Below, one piece after another: positions 41,501-53,500 of a stretch of 64,000 nucleotides of DNA; within the stretch, counting starts at the first letter, position 1; each line of letters opens with the position of its first letter. Origin of the DNA: Symsagittifera roscoffensis (taxonomy: Eukaryota; Xenacoelomorpha; Acoela; Convolutidae). The position numbers and the translations under genes are program-made. Under the pieces are notes generated by a model, which saw nothing but the letters and a program-made list of their open reading frames with translations, did not search any database and was not told where the DNA came from. The stretch spans positions 13,374,670 to 13,438,669 of the forward strand of contig NC_087062.1 in assembly GCF_963678635.1 (NCBI RefSeq), written 5' to 3'.

Positions 41501-44500
41501 CTGTTATTTCCAATTCGTAAATAGGTTCTGTAGGAGCAACTAGTGGTGGTTTAGTCCTTTGCAGTTTTCGTACTTCGATTCCGTCTTTCGCAAGTACCGC
41601 GATTTTGAATATTGCTGCCCATTTAGACCACACTAATGGTGGTTCGGCTGAAGCCTTCTCCCAAAAGGGATTAATATTCAGTGGGTTTTTCGAGAATCCT
41701 GCTGGTTGCGCCATGTCATATCTCTACGTATGAATGCATGTACATATAATCCGAACGGATCGATAAACGAAATCTTTAACTTGAGCTTGGTAAGTGTTTA
41801 ACAATGGCTTAACGCCGTACAAGGTCAACTGACCAAACATGACATTAGATTATCATTAGTTCTAAACAATTATCTATATATCAATAATGATAAGTTTATC
41901 CATCCGTACTGGATTACATAGCCAACCACAATTAAATAATTAAAGAAAAGGTTACAACTCAGTCCTTATTTTTCGACTGTTGCTAGACTTTTTATTGGTT
42001 CAAATGTGTCTGTCATTCAGACCTTGTGTCACCGTTTAAATGTGGCGTTATATACTTGTATAGTGTCCGGATGTAGTCCTGAAGAATGTCTTCCCATTTG
42101 TGGGTTCTGTATACAAGAGGACATCCTCTCCCAGCTCTAAAATTATGACATCTTTATCCAGATAACTGTCACAGAATACAGTACCAGGGAGAAAATCCAA
42201 ATTTTGACTATCTACCGGTAATAAAATTATTGTTTTTCAAGTTTTGCAAAATTAGATATACTATCAATGAGAAATCTAAGAGTAGTTGAATCCTTCGTTA
42301 CCCTTTAGTCCGTCCATGGCCTGCACCATCACCTGAGTTTTCTCCGTGTTCAAGCTAGCATCAGACTCGGTTGGCAACTCTGAAACAAACTCTCATTGGT
42401 TTTCTTGACCAAGTTAACATCCCCTAAACGACTTGGTCCAGTTAGGATGTTAACTTGGCTCGGTCCATTTTTCTTGGTAATACAGGCCAAGAAGCTCATG
42501 CAGCGAAAATTAAATTGTATCGTTTTTTACCGCATGTTACGTACCTCAACAAAACCTCCAGTATAGAAAATTAAAAGCGACCGAAAGTATTTGTTGTTAT
42601 TATTTTTTGCTCCAAAAATCAAGTGCTTTCTATGAGTCAATATGCTCCTATGAGTTTCTTAATGCTTCTCTGCAGAGAGTAAGCTTAACCAGGGCAGATA
42701 TTTTTAACTATCCGTCTTCCCCAATTGTACCTTGTAACAAATTGCCACCCCTATGAAGAACTAATTCAACGGTCAAAACATGTGTGAATTTCGTACCGAG
42801 TAACGAATCTCCCCCTTTTGCAAAAGTGTGGAATGTGAAAAACATCCTTCAAGGCTAGCATACCCACATTTTAAATCCGATTTCACCTCCGATTATCCTT
42901 TCAAAACTGATTCGCTTACCATGAAATCTCCCGGATATAGTTCGCACATAGCTGGTAGATGTTTTGGCTTCGTAATAGACACTGCCGTCTGACGCAATAG
43001 CAGTACTCCTGCCCTTCGCCCCGCTGGATAAGAACACGTCACTGGTGTCAAGGTCAAATGAAAAGTCAGCATCACCAGCTCCTGAAAATGACAAATGTCC
43101 AGAAAAAATAGGACCACCAGCGGATTTAGGGGGGGTGGGGGGGGGGGGGGGCTGCGGACGGCCCCTCCTTTTTTCAGGGATTCTTCCCCCTGCCGACCCA
43201 AAGGGTCCCCTTTTGTACTCTTTTCAGATATCCATGTTTGGCTGGCTGACCCTAAAATTTGTCTAAAGGCGCCTTTGGCGCCAAAATATACTAAATTTGA
43301 GGGACGCGCGTGCCGAAAAAAAAACGCAATTTTTTGGTCAAAGATTTCCAAAAAAAAGAATAATTTGAGAGATATAAAAAACAATGGATTGCTAGATAAC
43401 TGGCGTGCGCAGGAATTTTTTTTACTGGGAAGGGGGGTGTTGAAAAACTTTGTGGACCAATTTTTAGCCTAGCTAAAAAAAACTATATATCACAGATGAG
43501 TAATGATAGCGATAAAAATAATTGTTTTATTCTACCAATGGCGTGTGCAGCGAAGCTTTTGACAAGGTAGGCTTTAGAAAAGTTTATCAACCAGTTTTTG
43601 GACCAACTATGTTGAAATTTTGACCACTGCCGAACCTTAAAATGATCATAATCATAACCAACAAAAAAATTTTGAGATGCAAATGAAAAAAGCGTTTCTA
43701 TTTTAGACCAAAAAAACTGCGTCTTTTCCGGTGTACACTTAAAGTTTGTGAACTATAGTGTCGAAACATTCTTTTTGGTCGGTGAAACACTTAATATACT
43801 CCCCTCCCAACTCAACTCAGTTCTACTTTTGGGCCGTATAACACAAACAATCAGATTTAAATTTTTTTGAACTTTCGATGCAGACTCATAAAAAGGGTTT
43901 CTGTTTTGACCTTTTATTTTGGCGTTTAGTTTGTTGGTAGAGGTGTTCAATCCCACTTCCCGACTGTTGGTCAGTTCTATCAAGTGGGCATTCTCCAACT
44001 GCAGCAACACTCGGAGACTCTTAGAGTCATAAATCAACTGGAAGTTCGCCGGCACTCCTGAAAACAGCAAGATTGGATTAGAACCAAAAATGAGCCAACC
44101 AAGGTAATCTAGTAAAATTGTAGAAAAAATGAGAATTTTTTTTTGAAAATAATCCAAATTATTTTCGATTTTCTTTGCGAACGTTTTTTCGTTTTTTGTT
44201 CTGAATTTGCTGTTTTTTATACAATGAAAGGGCAATTGATATAGGTCAAAAATTGCCAGAATGAGCAGTAAATAGAACTTAAAATAATCTCAAAACCCCA
44301 GTATAATTTAATTTTGAGTTCAGATTTATAAATTTTGCGCTTTTTACTTCGAGAAACAGAAAAATGTAGGCCACTCGAGTTTTTTTCTGAAATTACGACT
44401 AATATGGCTTTAGTATGATACTACACCTAACCCTAAATAGAATTCGTGGTGGTACATAAAACTGGGTGACTAAAAACATAGTCGCTTTCCGCGACTGGTC

Positions 44501-47500
44501 GAACCAGCAAAGTTGAAGTATCTGATGACTTTGATAGTCAAAACTTCCTTCTTCAATTTGAAAGGAGTTGTTTAAAAATTATGTTTTAAAAGCTCTCATC
44601 AACTTTAAGTAATCCACAGAACTGAGATAAATGAATATTCTTCCTGAGAGCTTAGAAAAAAACATTGAGTGACAAGAAGATTTGATTCTAACTGTTCATT
44701 CGTCCAGCTGGTTCTTTGAGGAGTATTTTGTTTAGCAGTGCATTCACCCACAGTTCACACTGTCCGTCCAGGGTGGCCTCAATGATGCGACCAGAAGCAG
44801 TGCGCAGGTAGATCTTGCCCGTGATGGGGTCTGTGAAAACACCCGCCTTCTGGGCTCCTAAAATAAACAGGTAAAAATAATTTTAATATAACATTTTTTT
44901 CAAGTCATTATCTCTTGTTTTTACGCAAAATAAGGAAAAATCACGTTCAATGGCTTCACAAAGAACAATATCGAGTCCTCTAGGACTAGGTTTTTCTCAA
45001 GATGGAGGGCCAGATTTTCAAAAAAAACTTTCAAAAATTTTGTTGATTTTTTTTTGACGACCAAACTGATTTTCCGAGTGCCCTCAGAAGACAATAAAGA
45101 CCCTATTTTGAGAAACATTTCTGCTCCGCAGGCAAAATTTTGAAAAAGAAACAGGTCAAAAATGCAATTTTTGATAATTTTTTTGAAAAATTTTCGATCA
45201 AAAAAATTGCGTTTTTCCGGAGCGTGCTCCCCTTCAAAATTGTTATATGATAGCTCCCAAGGCGGCGTTAGAAATAGTGTAGGCTTAATAACTGAAATTG
45301 GATGACGTAATTGGCTGGCGAGAGTGTCGAATCCTTGTGGGGAGAATTTAGGGCTCAGGATTTTCTCGTTGGGGGGATCAAAGTCAGATTCTGGGGAGCA
45401 ACTCGGTCCACGTTTTTTTTTGAGATTTTGCAGGTAAATTTAAATAAACCCTGTTTATCGGCATTTGATAAACCGCTGGCGTCGTCTAAATAGGAGCTTG
45501 TTTTGAGAGTTTAAGGAGTGCACACCTGGTTTGGAAGCGAGGTATCTCTTTCCTGTCTTGGGGTCTGTGTACATCATCATGTTCTCATCCACCTCACTCA
45601 CAATCCGGCCACTCTTAGTCCTCAAGTAAGTCTTCCCTGTATCCGGGTCAGTCCACATCTCAAGTACCTGGCCTAAAAATGATATCACATATGAGTTAAT
45701 TTATAAGTTGACAGGTACCGTCTGCCTGCTATTCTCTATTCTTAAATGACCTTCGGATACTTTTTTGAATTAGATAATAAGTGAATTTAAGTTACCTTTC
45801 AAGTCTTTTCATTTTTAGTTTTAACGCTCAAAGTTATAGCAATAATTTTTAATTTTTTTTATCTTTCAACCTGTAGTATATTACTACTTTAACAGAAGAG
45901 TAATGGAATGGGTAACAGTTTGTATTCTTGATCTGTTCTTTTCCTGGTGTCACTACGGAATTTGATTGTCCTACTTTGGGACAGGTTAGAACACTCACTT
46001 CATTGGTCCATCAGACCTTTCAATTGCTATAATGCGTTTTTCTATGTTAACCGCTTTGGTTATTCGGACTCGCCTTGATTCCAAAATCTTGAAGCTGACT
46101 TGAATCTTTCTACGATATGATCAAATCACTAACGTCACCCTCAGTAAGTAATCTAAACTGATTCGGCGGACAGGTGCAAAAAGGTTCCACAAGGATGACA
46201 GAACCCTCCTTTGTACTTTGATTGTGTAACTTACCGTCTGCAGTTCTGACGTATGTGATGCCAGTGTCCGGGTCAGTCCACATCTCCATGCCAGGATTCC
46301 TCCTCTCTCCCAGGTACATCTTGCCAGTGATGGGGTCCACGTACATCTCCAAGTGGTCTCCGATCTCTGAACAAATCAGGAGTTAAATTAAATATTGTTT
46401 CATGATTTTTTCTCTTGAAAAATTTCGCCTTAAAAAACTCAATAAATACTAGATTGAAAGATTCATTTTTTATCTTGTCAGAGGTAGTGAGAAGAATACA
46501 ACATGTAACAAGATCATCTAAAATTACCAATTGTCAGCAATAGACATGATTTATGGCGAAGAGTCAGCCGCTAATTGTTAAAAAATAAACATTTTAAGGG
46601 TAATTTTAAGGGTTTTAAGTACCATTTTAGTAGAAATCGAATCGCACCAAAAAAGGACTAAAAGGAGCATAGAAGACGCCCATGATTCGAAAAAGAAGTC
46701 AATATAGTCGACATGATTTTAACCTTTGAGGTTTCCGGATTTGGTCCTGAAATATGTCTTGCCATCCTCTCCAACTATGACCTCGAGGACCTCCCCGTCC
46801 TTAGTGCGCATATACATCTTCCCAGTCACTGGGTCCGTGAAAATCTCCAGGCCAGGATCTACAAGCAAAAAGAAACAATCTGATCAAATATATTCTAGAA
46901 GATTCTAGAAGCTTATGTTTTTCAAATTAAAAAAAAATAACATCGAAAAAAGTCACAGAATAAAATGAAGGCACATTAAACAATTAGGTTTAAAAGACTC
47001 CTTCAGAATTTAAAATGGATATCAGACCTTTAGTTTGCCGAATGTAACTTTTCCCTGTGATTGGATCAACGTACAACTCCATGTCAGCTGGCAACTCTGA
47101 AAAGATAAAAAAGTTTGTTTATTGAATATTTTTCATTTAAGAAACGCATTCGAGTAAATCAATTAAGCTGACCTTTCAATCTGCCAGATTTGGTTCTGAA
47201 GTAGGTTTTTCCAGTCTCGGGGTCTACGTAGACCTGTTAAATATGCCGATGCAACTAATTGAATTGGATCCTTGTATGGGTGATTTTTGCAAATGTCCTT
47301 TTGGACTTTGATGCAAATTTCAGCTAAGACCAAATTTGGAAAATTTTAAGTCGATTCTTTACTTTTTTCCAGAAAAAAAGATGAGGTGAAGCAATAAACA
47401 ACCCAAGAGTTGCCCGTTGGTTTCCGACATCATTAATGCAAAAAGACTTAGTAAAATATTTTTTCATTTCAAAATTGAATGCTTTTTTTGGAGGCGTGGT

Positions 47501-50500
47501 GTGATCAGAGAAAAGATATGATAATTTAGAATATTACAAAATTATGCGTAGTATACAAAAATTGCATTCAAAAAAGGACACTACGAGGCCAAATGAGATT
47601 TGTGTGTCTTGTAAGTGAATTCTGTGCTTTGTAAGTGGATTCCGCAACAGGTCAAAATCAGATTTGTCTCGGATTCCACAACAATGTTACTTTTCTTCAA
47701 TCTTCTTTGCTGTTTTGACTTTCACGAACAAAACTTAAAACACTGTACTGCTCAAAATCATTCGCACAATAAGCAAATTTGAGGAATCCGCAACAGTATT
47801 TGCGGAATCTGGAACAATTTATGGAATCCACAAACAAATAAAAAGACATGGGTATAGTTAAATTGGGCTGTAGCGGAATCCGCAAATTTTATGCAGAATC
47901 CGCAAACTGTAAGTGGAATCCGCATTTTGTTTGCTGATTCCATTACATATATGTATAAATATAGCAGCGTTTTAAATTTTATCATTTATTATTTTTTAAT
48001 CAAGCAACTTCAATCTCAATTACTGAGTTCATCAGCAACAAGTTAAAATACTAGTAGTTTGATCTCAACTCCTGTTAAACACCCAGATTTGATCTCAATT
48101 CCTTGCCGGAGAGCCTAAAGGCTAGTCTGATCCGATAGAGAGACCATATGTTCCTTGACACCATCCAGATAACAGCTACCTCCAAACTCAGTTTGGATAC
48201 AGAGAAAACAAAAAATAAAATGTCTTACCGCTAGCCAAAAACATACTTGAACACTCAACAATCAAGAAAAGTTACACTTTTTTCCAAGCAAAAGAGCAAA
48301 ATTATCAGTACGAAAATCAAATGGCCCTTGAATTAGTCCATTGGCAATTCCACTCACCCTTCAAGCTTGACCCAAGACCCAAAACGTAAAAATTACGTTT
48401 CAAACGGAACGACCATCATATCAAAACACAGACAAGCTCATGCGTAAACTTTATAATGTCTGAGTAGTAAACACGTCTAGGGAACATATAAAATTTAAAT
48501 TTTTATTGGACAAGGAGTCTAAATGTCTCAAGGAGTGAGTTGATTCATGAAAAAAAAATCAAACTTTTTGGACAATGGGTCTAAATTTTTCAAGGAGTGA
48601 GTTGATTAAGGAAAAAAAGGTTAAAATTGTCAATTATGAGTTTTTACGCTACCTCCGAAATTAAATTAGGTTTTAATGAAAAAATAGGGTGTTTGACAGC
48701 AAAAACGTAATTTTCTTATCACAGATTTAACGAGTTTGCTCATTAAAACAACCTGGCAAAATAGGATCCCTCTATCATACCTGTACCGACACTTGTACCG
48801 GTCAGTCTAATTTCTCCATTTTCAGAGATTTTTCTGAAATCATCCGTTTCAATACTGCCTAATTTCGCGTTCGCATAATTTCACCGCATCTGGTAGCTAA
48901 ATCATTGATTAAAATGGTTAGTTTTTATAAGCCGGTTTGAAAAGTGACTGAATCAATCTTACTGGATATTTCGTTCGCTCAGTAATGCTTGCGTTTTTCA
49001 GACTGGGTGGCCAAAAAGTTGAGGCTTTAGATTGCTAATTGATTACAATTTCTCTGCGTGGATTCCATTCCAATCTCCGTGGAAATGGTTTTCAGTGAGT
49101 ACAATATATTTTTTGATTTCTCCAACCGTAATTTTTCCCAATTATACATTTAAAAAGGGTATTCTTGTTATAAATTGTCCTCTCTACAAAAATGGGTACA
49201 AGTATGATGGGGTGGTGCTTTTAAAATACCCAGATCCCTTCAGAGTAAGACAATTAGAGCTCAACGAACATTTAATAATTATGAGTGGCCCATTCAGAAA
49301 GATGTCGTATGAAAAAATTTAAACTAATTTTTTTATTCATGTTTCTAAACCTCCCAAACAACCGTTATTTAAGATGGATAATTAAAAAAACCGCCAAAAT
49401 TGAATTTTAATGACAAATAGGTTAAACCAATTATCATTGTTAAATCGTAAATTAGGTTGAATTGAGCGTTTTTTTATATAAACAATAGAACTGTTACAAT
49501 TTTAAGATGAAAAAATTCTGACTCAAAAAATTTCGCGCAATTTTTGCAATAAAAAATTTATACACAAATTAATTTTCAAAATTTTACATACTTTACGCAT
49601 GAGGGACCTGTCTATTACAGTTGCTTTTTCGAGAGACTTATACTAGTACCAAGTGTGTTCATCTTAAATACTGCCCTCATGTTTTGATTTCAATTTAGTT
49701 TCATCGCAAAAAACAGCCCTCTTGATTTGAATTTGCTCTATGATCTCACTCAAAACACTTCCATCATTGTTTGAATTCACTGTCCACCAACTAGATCAGT
49801 TTTTGGGATTGATGCAATCGCGAATACTGACGTAATTCGGCAATATGCTGTGCGTTGTGTCTCCAATTACTCTGAACCCATTGACTCCAAATAATGAATT
49901 TTTTTTTGTTGTGCTTCCAAAACTATGATCCCGAAAATTGCTTACTGGGATAAGTAACCCAATTACTATACGTTGACATCCACCAATTTAGTCAAGCATT
50001 GTAATAAGGTTTGTTCGTGGGTTCCGCTGACAACGGTTAAGTCCTTGCTCTTAAAATCCGCAATGCTATCGGTAACAGTTCCAGCTGTAGCGTTTAATTG
50101 TTTTTATGCAAGTTCAGTAAGCAACTAAATCTGAAATTTACTTACAGTTTGCGGAATCCGCTTATACTTGCAGATTCCACTTACATTTTTGCAGATTCCA
50201 CTTACAATTGCGGAATCCACTAACATTTGCGGATTCAATTTAGATTATGCGGAACCCTCTTACATTTGCGGACTCTAGAACAACTAGCTATATTCACTTG
50301 TTGCTGAATCCGCGACACAAAAATTGCGCCGACAAATTTTACGTTCCAGGTTTTTGTACGCGGAATCCACGGAAATTTTGTAACTTGAATCCATTTAGAT
50401 TTAGGAACATTTCTACAAATTTGTCTCTGGAATCCAGAAACTTGCAGACACAAAATTATGCGCCTATCCAGTGCACAGTTTGGCCTCGTAATGGAGTAAC

Positions 50501-53500
50501 AAAAAAAATTCTGAATTTTTTCAAATTAATTTTAATGCCAAGTAAAATTTATTTGAAAAAGAACCAGAGACGTAACAAAGAAATTCAATTTTCTTAAATC
50601 GAGTTTTTACACATGCGAAGCTATGCATCGCAAATACTTGCGAGAACACGACCAAAAATCATCTCTATCAAGTGACATAGGAAAAAGTAGAAATACGCCT
50701 GGAAATTTTAAATTATGCGCCTATCCAGTGCACAGTTTGGCCTCGTAATGGAGTAACAATAAAAATTCTGAATTTTTTCAAATAAATTTTAATGCCAAGT
50801 AAGCGCTAAATGAAGCGAAGAAAACAGTTTCGACTAAACTAAGTAAAACTTAGTTTACACGGCTTGAACAAAAAACGTTCTCAATTAAAACACCTACTCG
50901 CCCGCTCGACGTTAGGGCAAAAAAGCAAAAAATTCAAACCAGTTTTATTGACCCCAAAGGAATTCAAATCACGAGCTGTTACCTGATTTTGCTGTGGAAA
51001 AAAAACTTCAAATAAAATCGAAGACGAAGTTCATCTCCGCTTTCATTGGTCGTAACGATGAGTCTTTCTACATACCTCCATAATCTGTCCGTCTCTGGTT
51101 CTGATGTATGTCTTCCCGGTTACTGGATCAGTAAACATCTCAAACGCGTCACCGCCACCAATCGCATAGCCTAAAGCAAAAAACAATAGGTTTAGTTTGA
51201 AAGCAAGTGGTTCATCAGGATTTCTTTTTTATGCGCTTTTTTGGCGCACCATCATCTCAGAATTAGTTGATGCCCACATGGGCAATCTCTTCACCTCTCC
51301 ACGCAAAATAAAAAAAGTCAGCCATCTCCTCTTCAAAACTATCTTCACCCCAAAATAGTTCGATCATTGCAATTTAGAATAATTTTAATTTTTTTTTGGC
51401 AGAAAATAATTTAAAAGTATTGTAATGACGCCTTTGTGAGACGAACGTTTCGGATTCTTGAGTGGTGGGGATGTCGTTTACTCTCGTTAAATCTGCAAAT
51501 GCATTCCAAACACTGTTTTTTTTTTGTCAGCAGACCTGTGTGTACAAGTAAAATGCTATATTCCACTCAAAGTACAATTACTCTAAAATCGAAACTGCTT
51601 CATTAAGTGGATTCAAAGTAAAAGCAGGTTTGTTTGACCTGCAGCTGGATTTGCTCCCATGTATGTCTTGCCAGTCACTGGATCCGTGAACATCTGCATG
51701 TCATCAGGCAGAGCTGAAACAGAAAACGCGCGTTGAAAGAATTTGAGTTTCTCTGAAAAAAAACTTGAATTTATCTCGAAATGGAAACTAATTATATAAA
51801 AGTAACAATAATAAAGTGAAGATCAATTTTTTCCGCATGTTTATTTCTTCTTCTGATATCTTCTATTGACCACCGTGTATCTGCAAATCTAAATCGATTT
51901 AATTTTAAAAAGCGAGGCTAATCATTTCATCAAATTTATGTAGTTTTTAAGCCTACGGAAAGTCTGTATCACCGAAAACACATAACACCAAAAATACTTA
52001 TTCGAAAAAAAAAACAAGCAAAGGTGGCGTTTAGCCGTAAGACCGCAAATTGTCATAAGCCTTGTGAGTTGGATTGGTTCTTTTCTTTTATAAAATTTCT
52101 ACTGTGATGTAGACTACTGTTCTGCATACAATACTTTTTTTTTACTAAGCTAGCGAATGGGTAATATTGAGAAAGAGCCATGTGTTATATGTGTATACCT
52201 CTGAGGTTCCCAGACTCAGTTCTGACGTAATACTTCCCATCTTCCCCCATCACCAACTCCAGCAACTCCCCATCTGCAGTCCTCAAGTACTGCTTCCCCG
52301 TCAGGGGGTCCGTGTAGATCTCCATAGGGGGAGGAGCTAAAAAGAAGATGAGGCGTCGAGAAGAAGTCGTTGGTTGTTGAAATTAACACCTGGTTTTGAA
52401 ACATCACCTCAAAAACATTTAGGATCATTTTTGGAGCAAATTTTTCAAGTCTCTCAAATTGAGCACCGACATGTTTTTTTGAAAAGTATAAATGTAAAGT
52501 ATAAATAAAGTATAAAGTATAAATAAAGTATAAAGTGTAAAAGTATAAAAAAACTGCATAAAAGCAAGTCGAAATAACTTTTTTGGTACATTTTTTAGGA
52601 AAAAATAATTGTGCACTCTGTAGCTTAGAGCTTCAGGAAAGTACCGTATGCTGTACGGCAAAAACAAATTTCGTCAAATTTCGTAACAAGCGACAATTCA
52701 TAGCATTTGTTTTGTAACGTTTCCAAGCTCTGATTTTCAAGTTGAAAACATTTAAGGAAAAGAACTATCTCACGTGGAGGTGGTTGTCCGAGGAATATCT
52801 TCCCAGTAACTGGGTCTGTGTAGACTTGGAGGTCATCGGGTAGCTCCACCCAGTTGCCAGAAGCAGTTCGCATAAACAACTTCCCAGTCTTTTCGTCACG
52901 CATTATCTGAAGGAGAAAGTTATGAAAATTTTTTTTTCTTTTTGAGTTTTATTTTTTTTAAACATTGTTTCGAAGTAGGCTAGCAATCATTTAAGGCCTA
53001 TGAAATTTTTTCCTGCATTTTTAAGCACGTCAAAGAAATCGTTATTTGTAGAGTCTGGCATTGCAGCAGTCTTAATTGTGATTTGGAATCCAAGAAAAAA
53101 TCTTTGAAAAAGTTCTGTCAGTGTCGAGAAAAACTGGTCTACCAACATTTGTGCTATCAGAACGTTTTAATGATAAATTGAGTCACTAAAATATTGTCCT
53201 CCTGATCTGATATTAACATTTTTTACTTCAATTTTTTTATTTAATTTTGAAGCTTCTTTTATTGCAACCCTCTTATTCAAAAAATTTTCCGTCATTTTAT
53301 TTTCCCGCTGATTACTGTGGTTGCAACATTCTGATCGAAGCTTTTTGCAAAGTTTTCACGTTCACCATCATAAACAACTTTTTTTCACGTTTACCATCAT
53401 AAACTGACCTCAAGTTTCTGTCCATCCTTAGTTCTGATGTACATTTTGCCAGTGAGAGGGTCCACGAATATTTCCACGCCAGGATCTAAATATGCCATTT

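Larger units (their letters stand above)
35184..41918 (-). mobile_element. Decayed Ty3-type LTR retrotransposon, 6.7 kb
   Basis: Minus-strand element inside the intron between repeat-protein exons 22 and 21. LTRs 35184-35437 and 41714-41918 run TG to CA and are flanked by TAGCC. The left LTR carries about 50 extra bases. A polypurine tract GAAGAGGGAA (minus, 35438-35447) and a primer-binding site (41694-41713) are visible. Pieces of gag, zinc knuckles, protease, reverse transcriptase, RNase H and integrase occur in the Ty3 order but are broken by stops and frameshifts. Older than the 18.9-kb element. Confidence 0.88.

Noticed and set aside
43045-43472. Overlapping frames of 73-163 codons around the G run
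   Set aside because: Gly/Pro runs come from a poly-G tract and a dispersed repeat next to exon 19; no domain.
49032-49322. 96-codon plus-strand ORF inside the fold-back-like element
   Set aside because: No recognisable transposase or other domain, and biased A/T composition; left unannotated as a gene.
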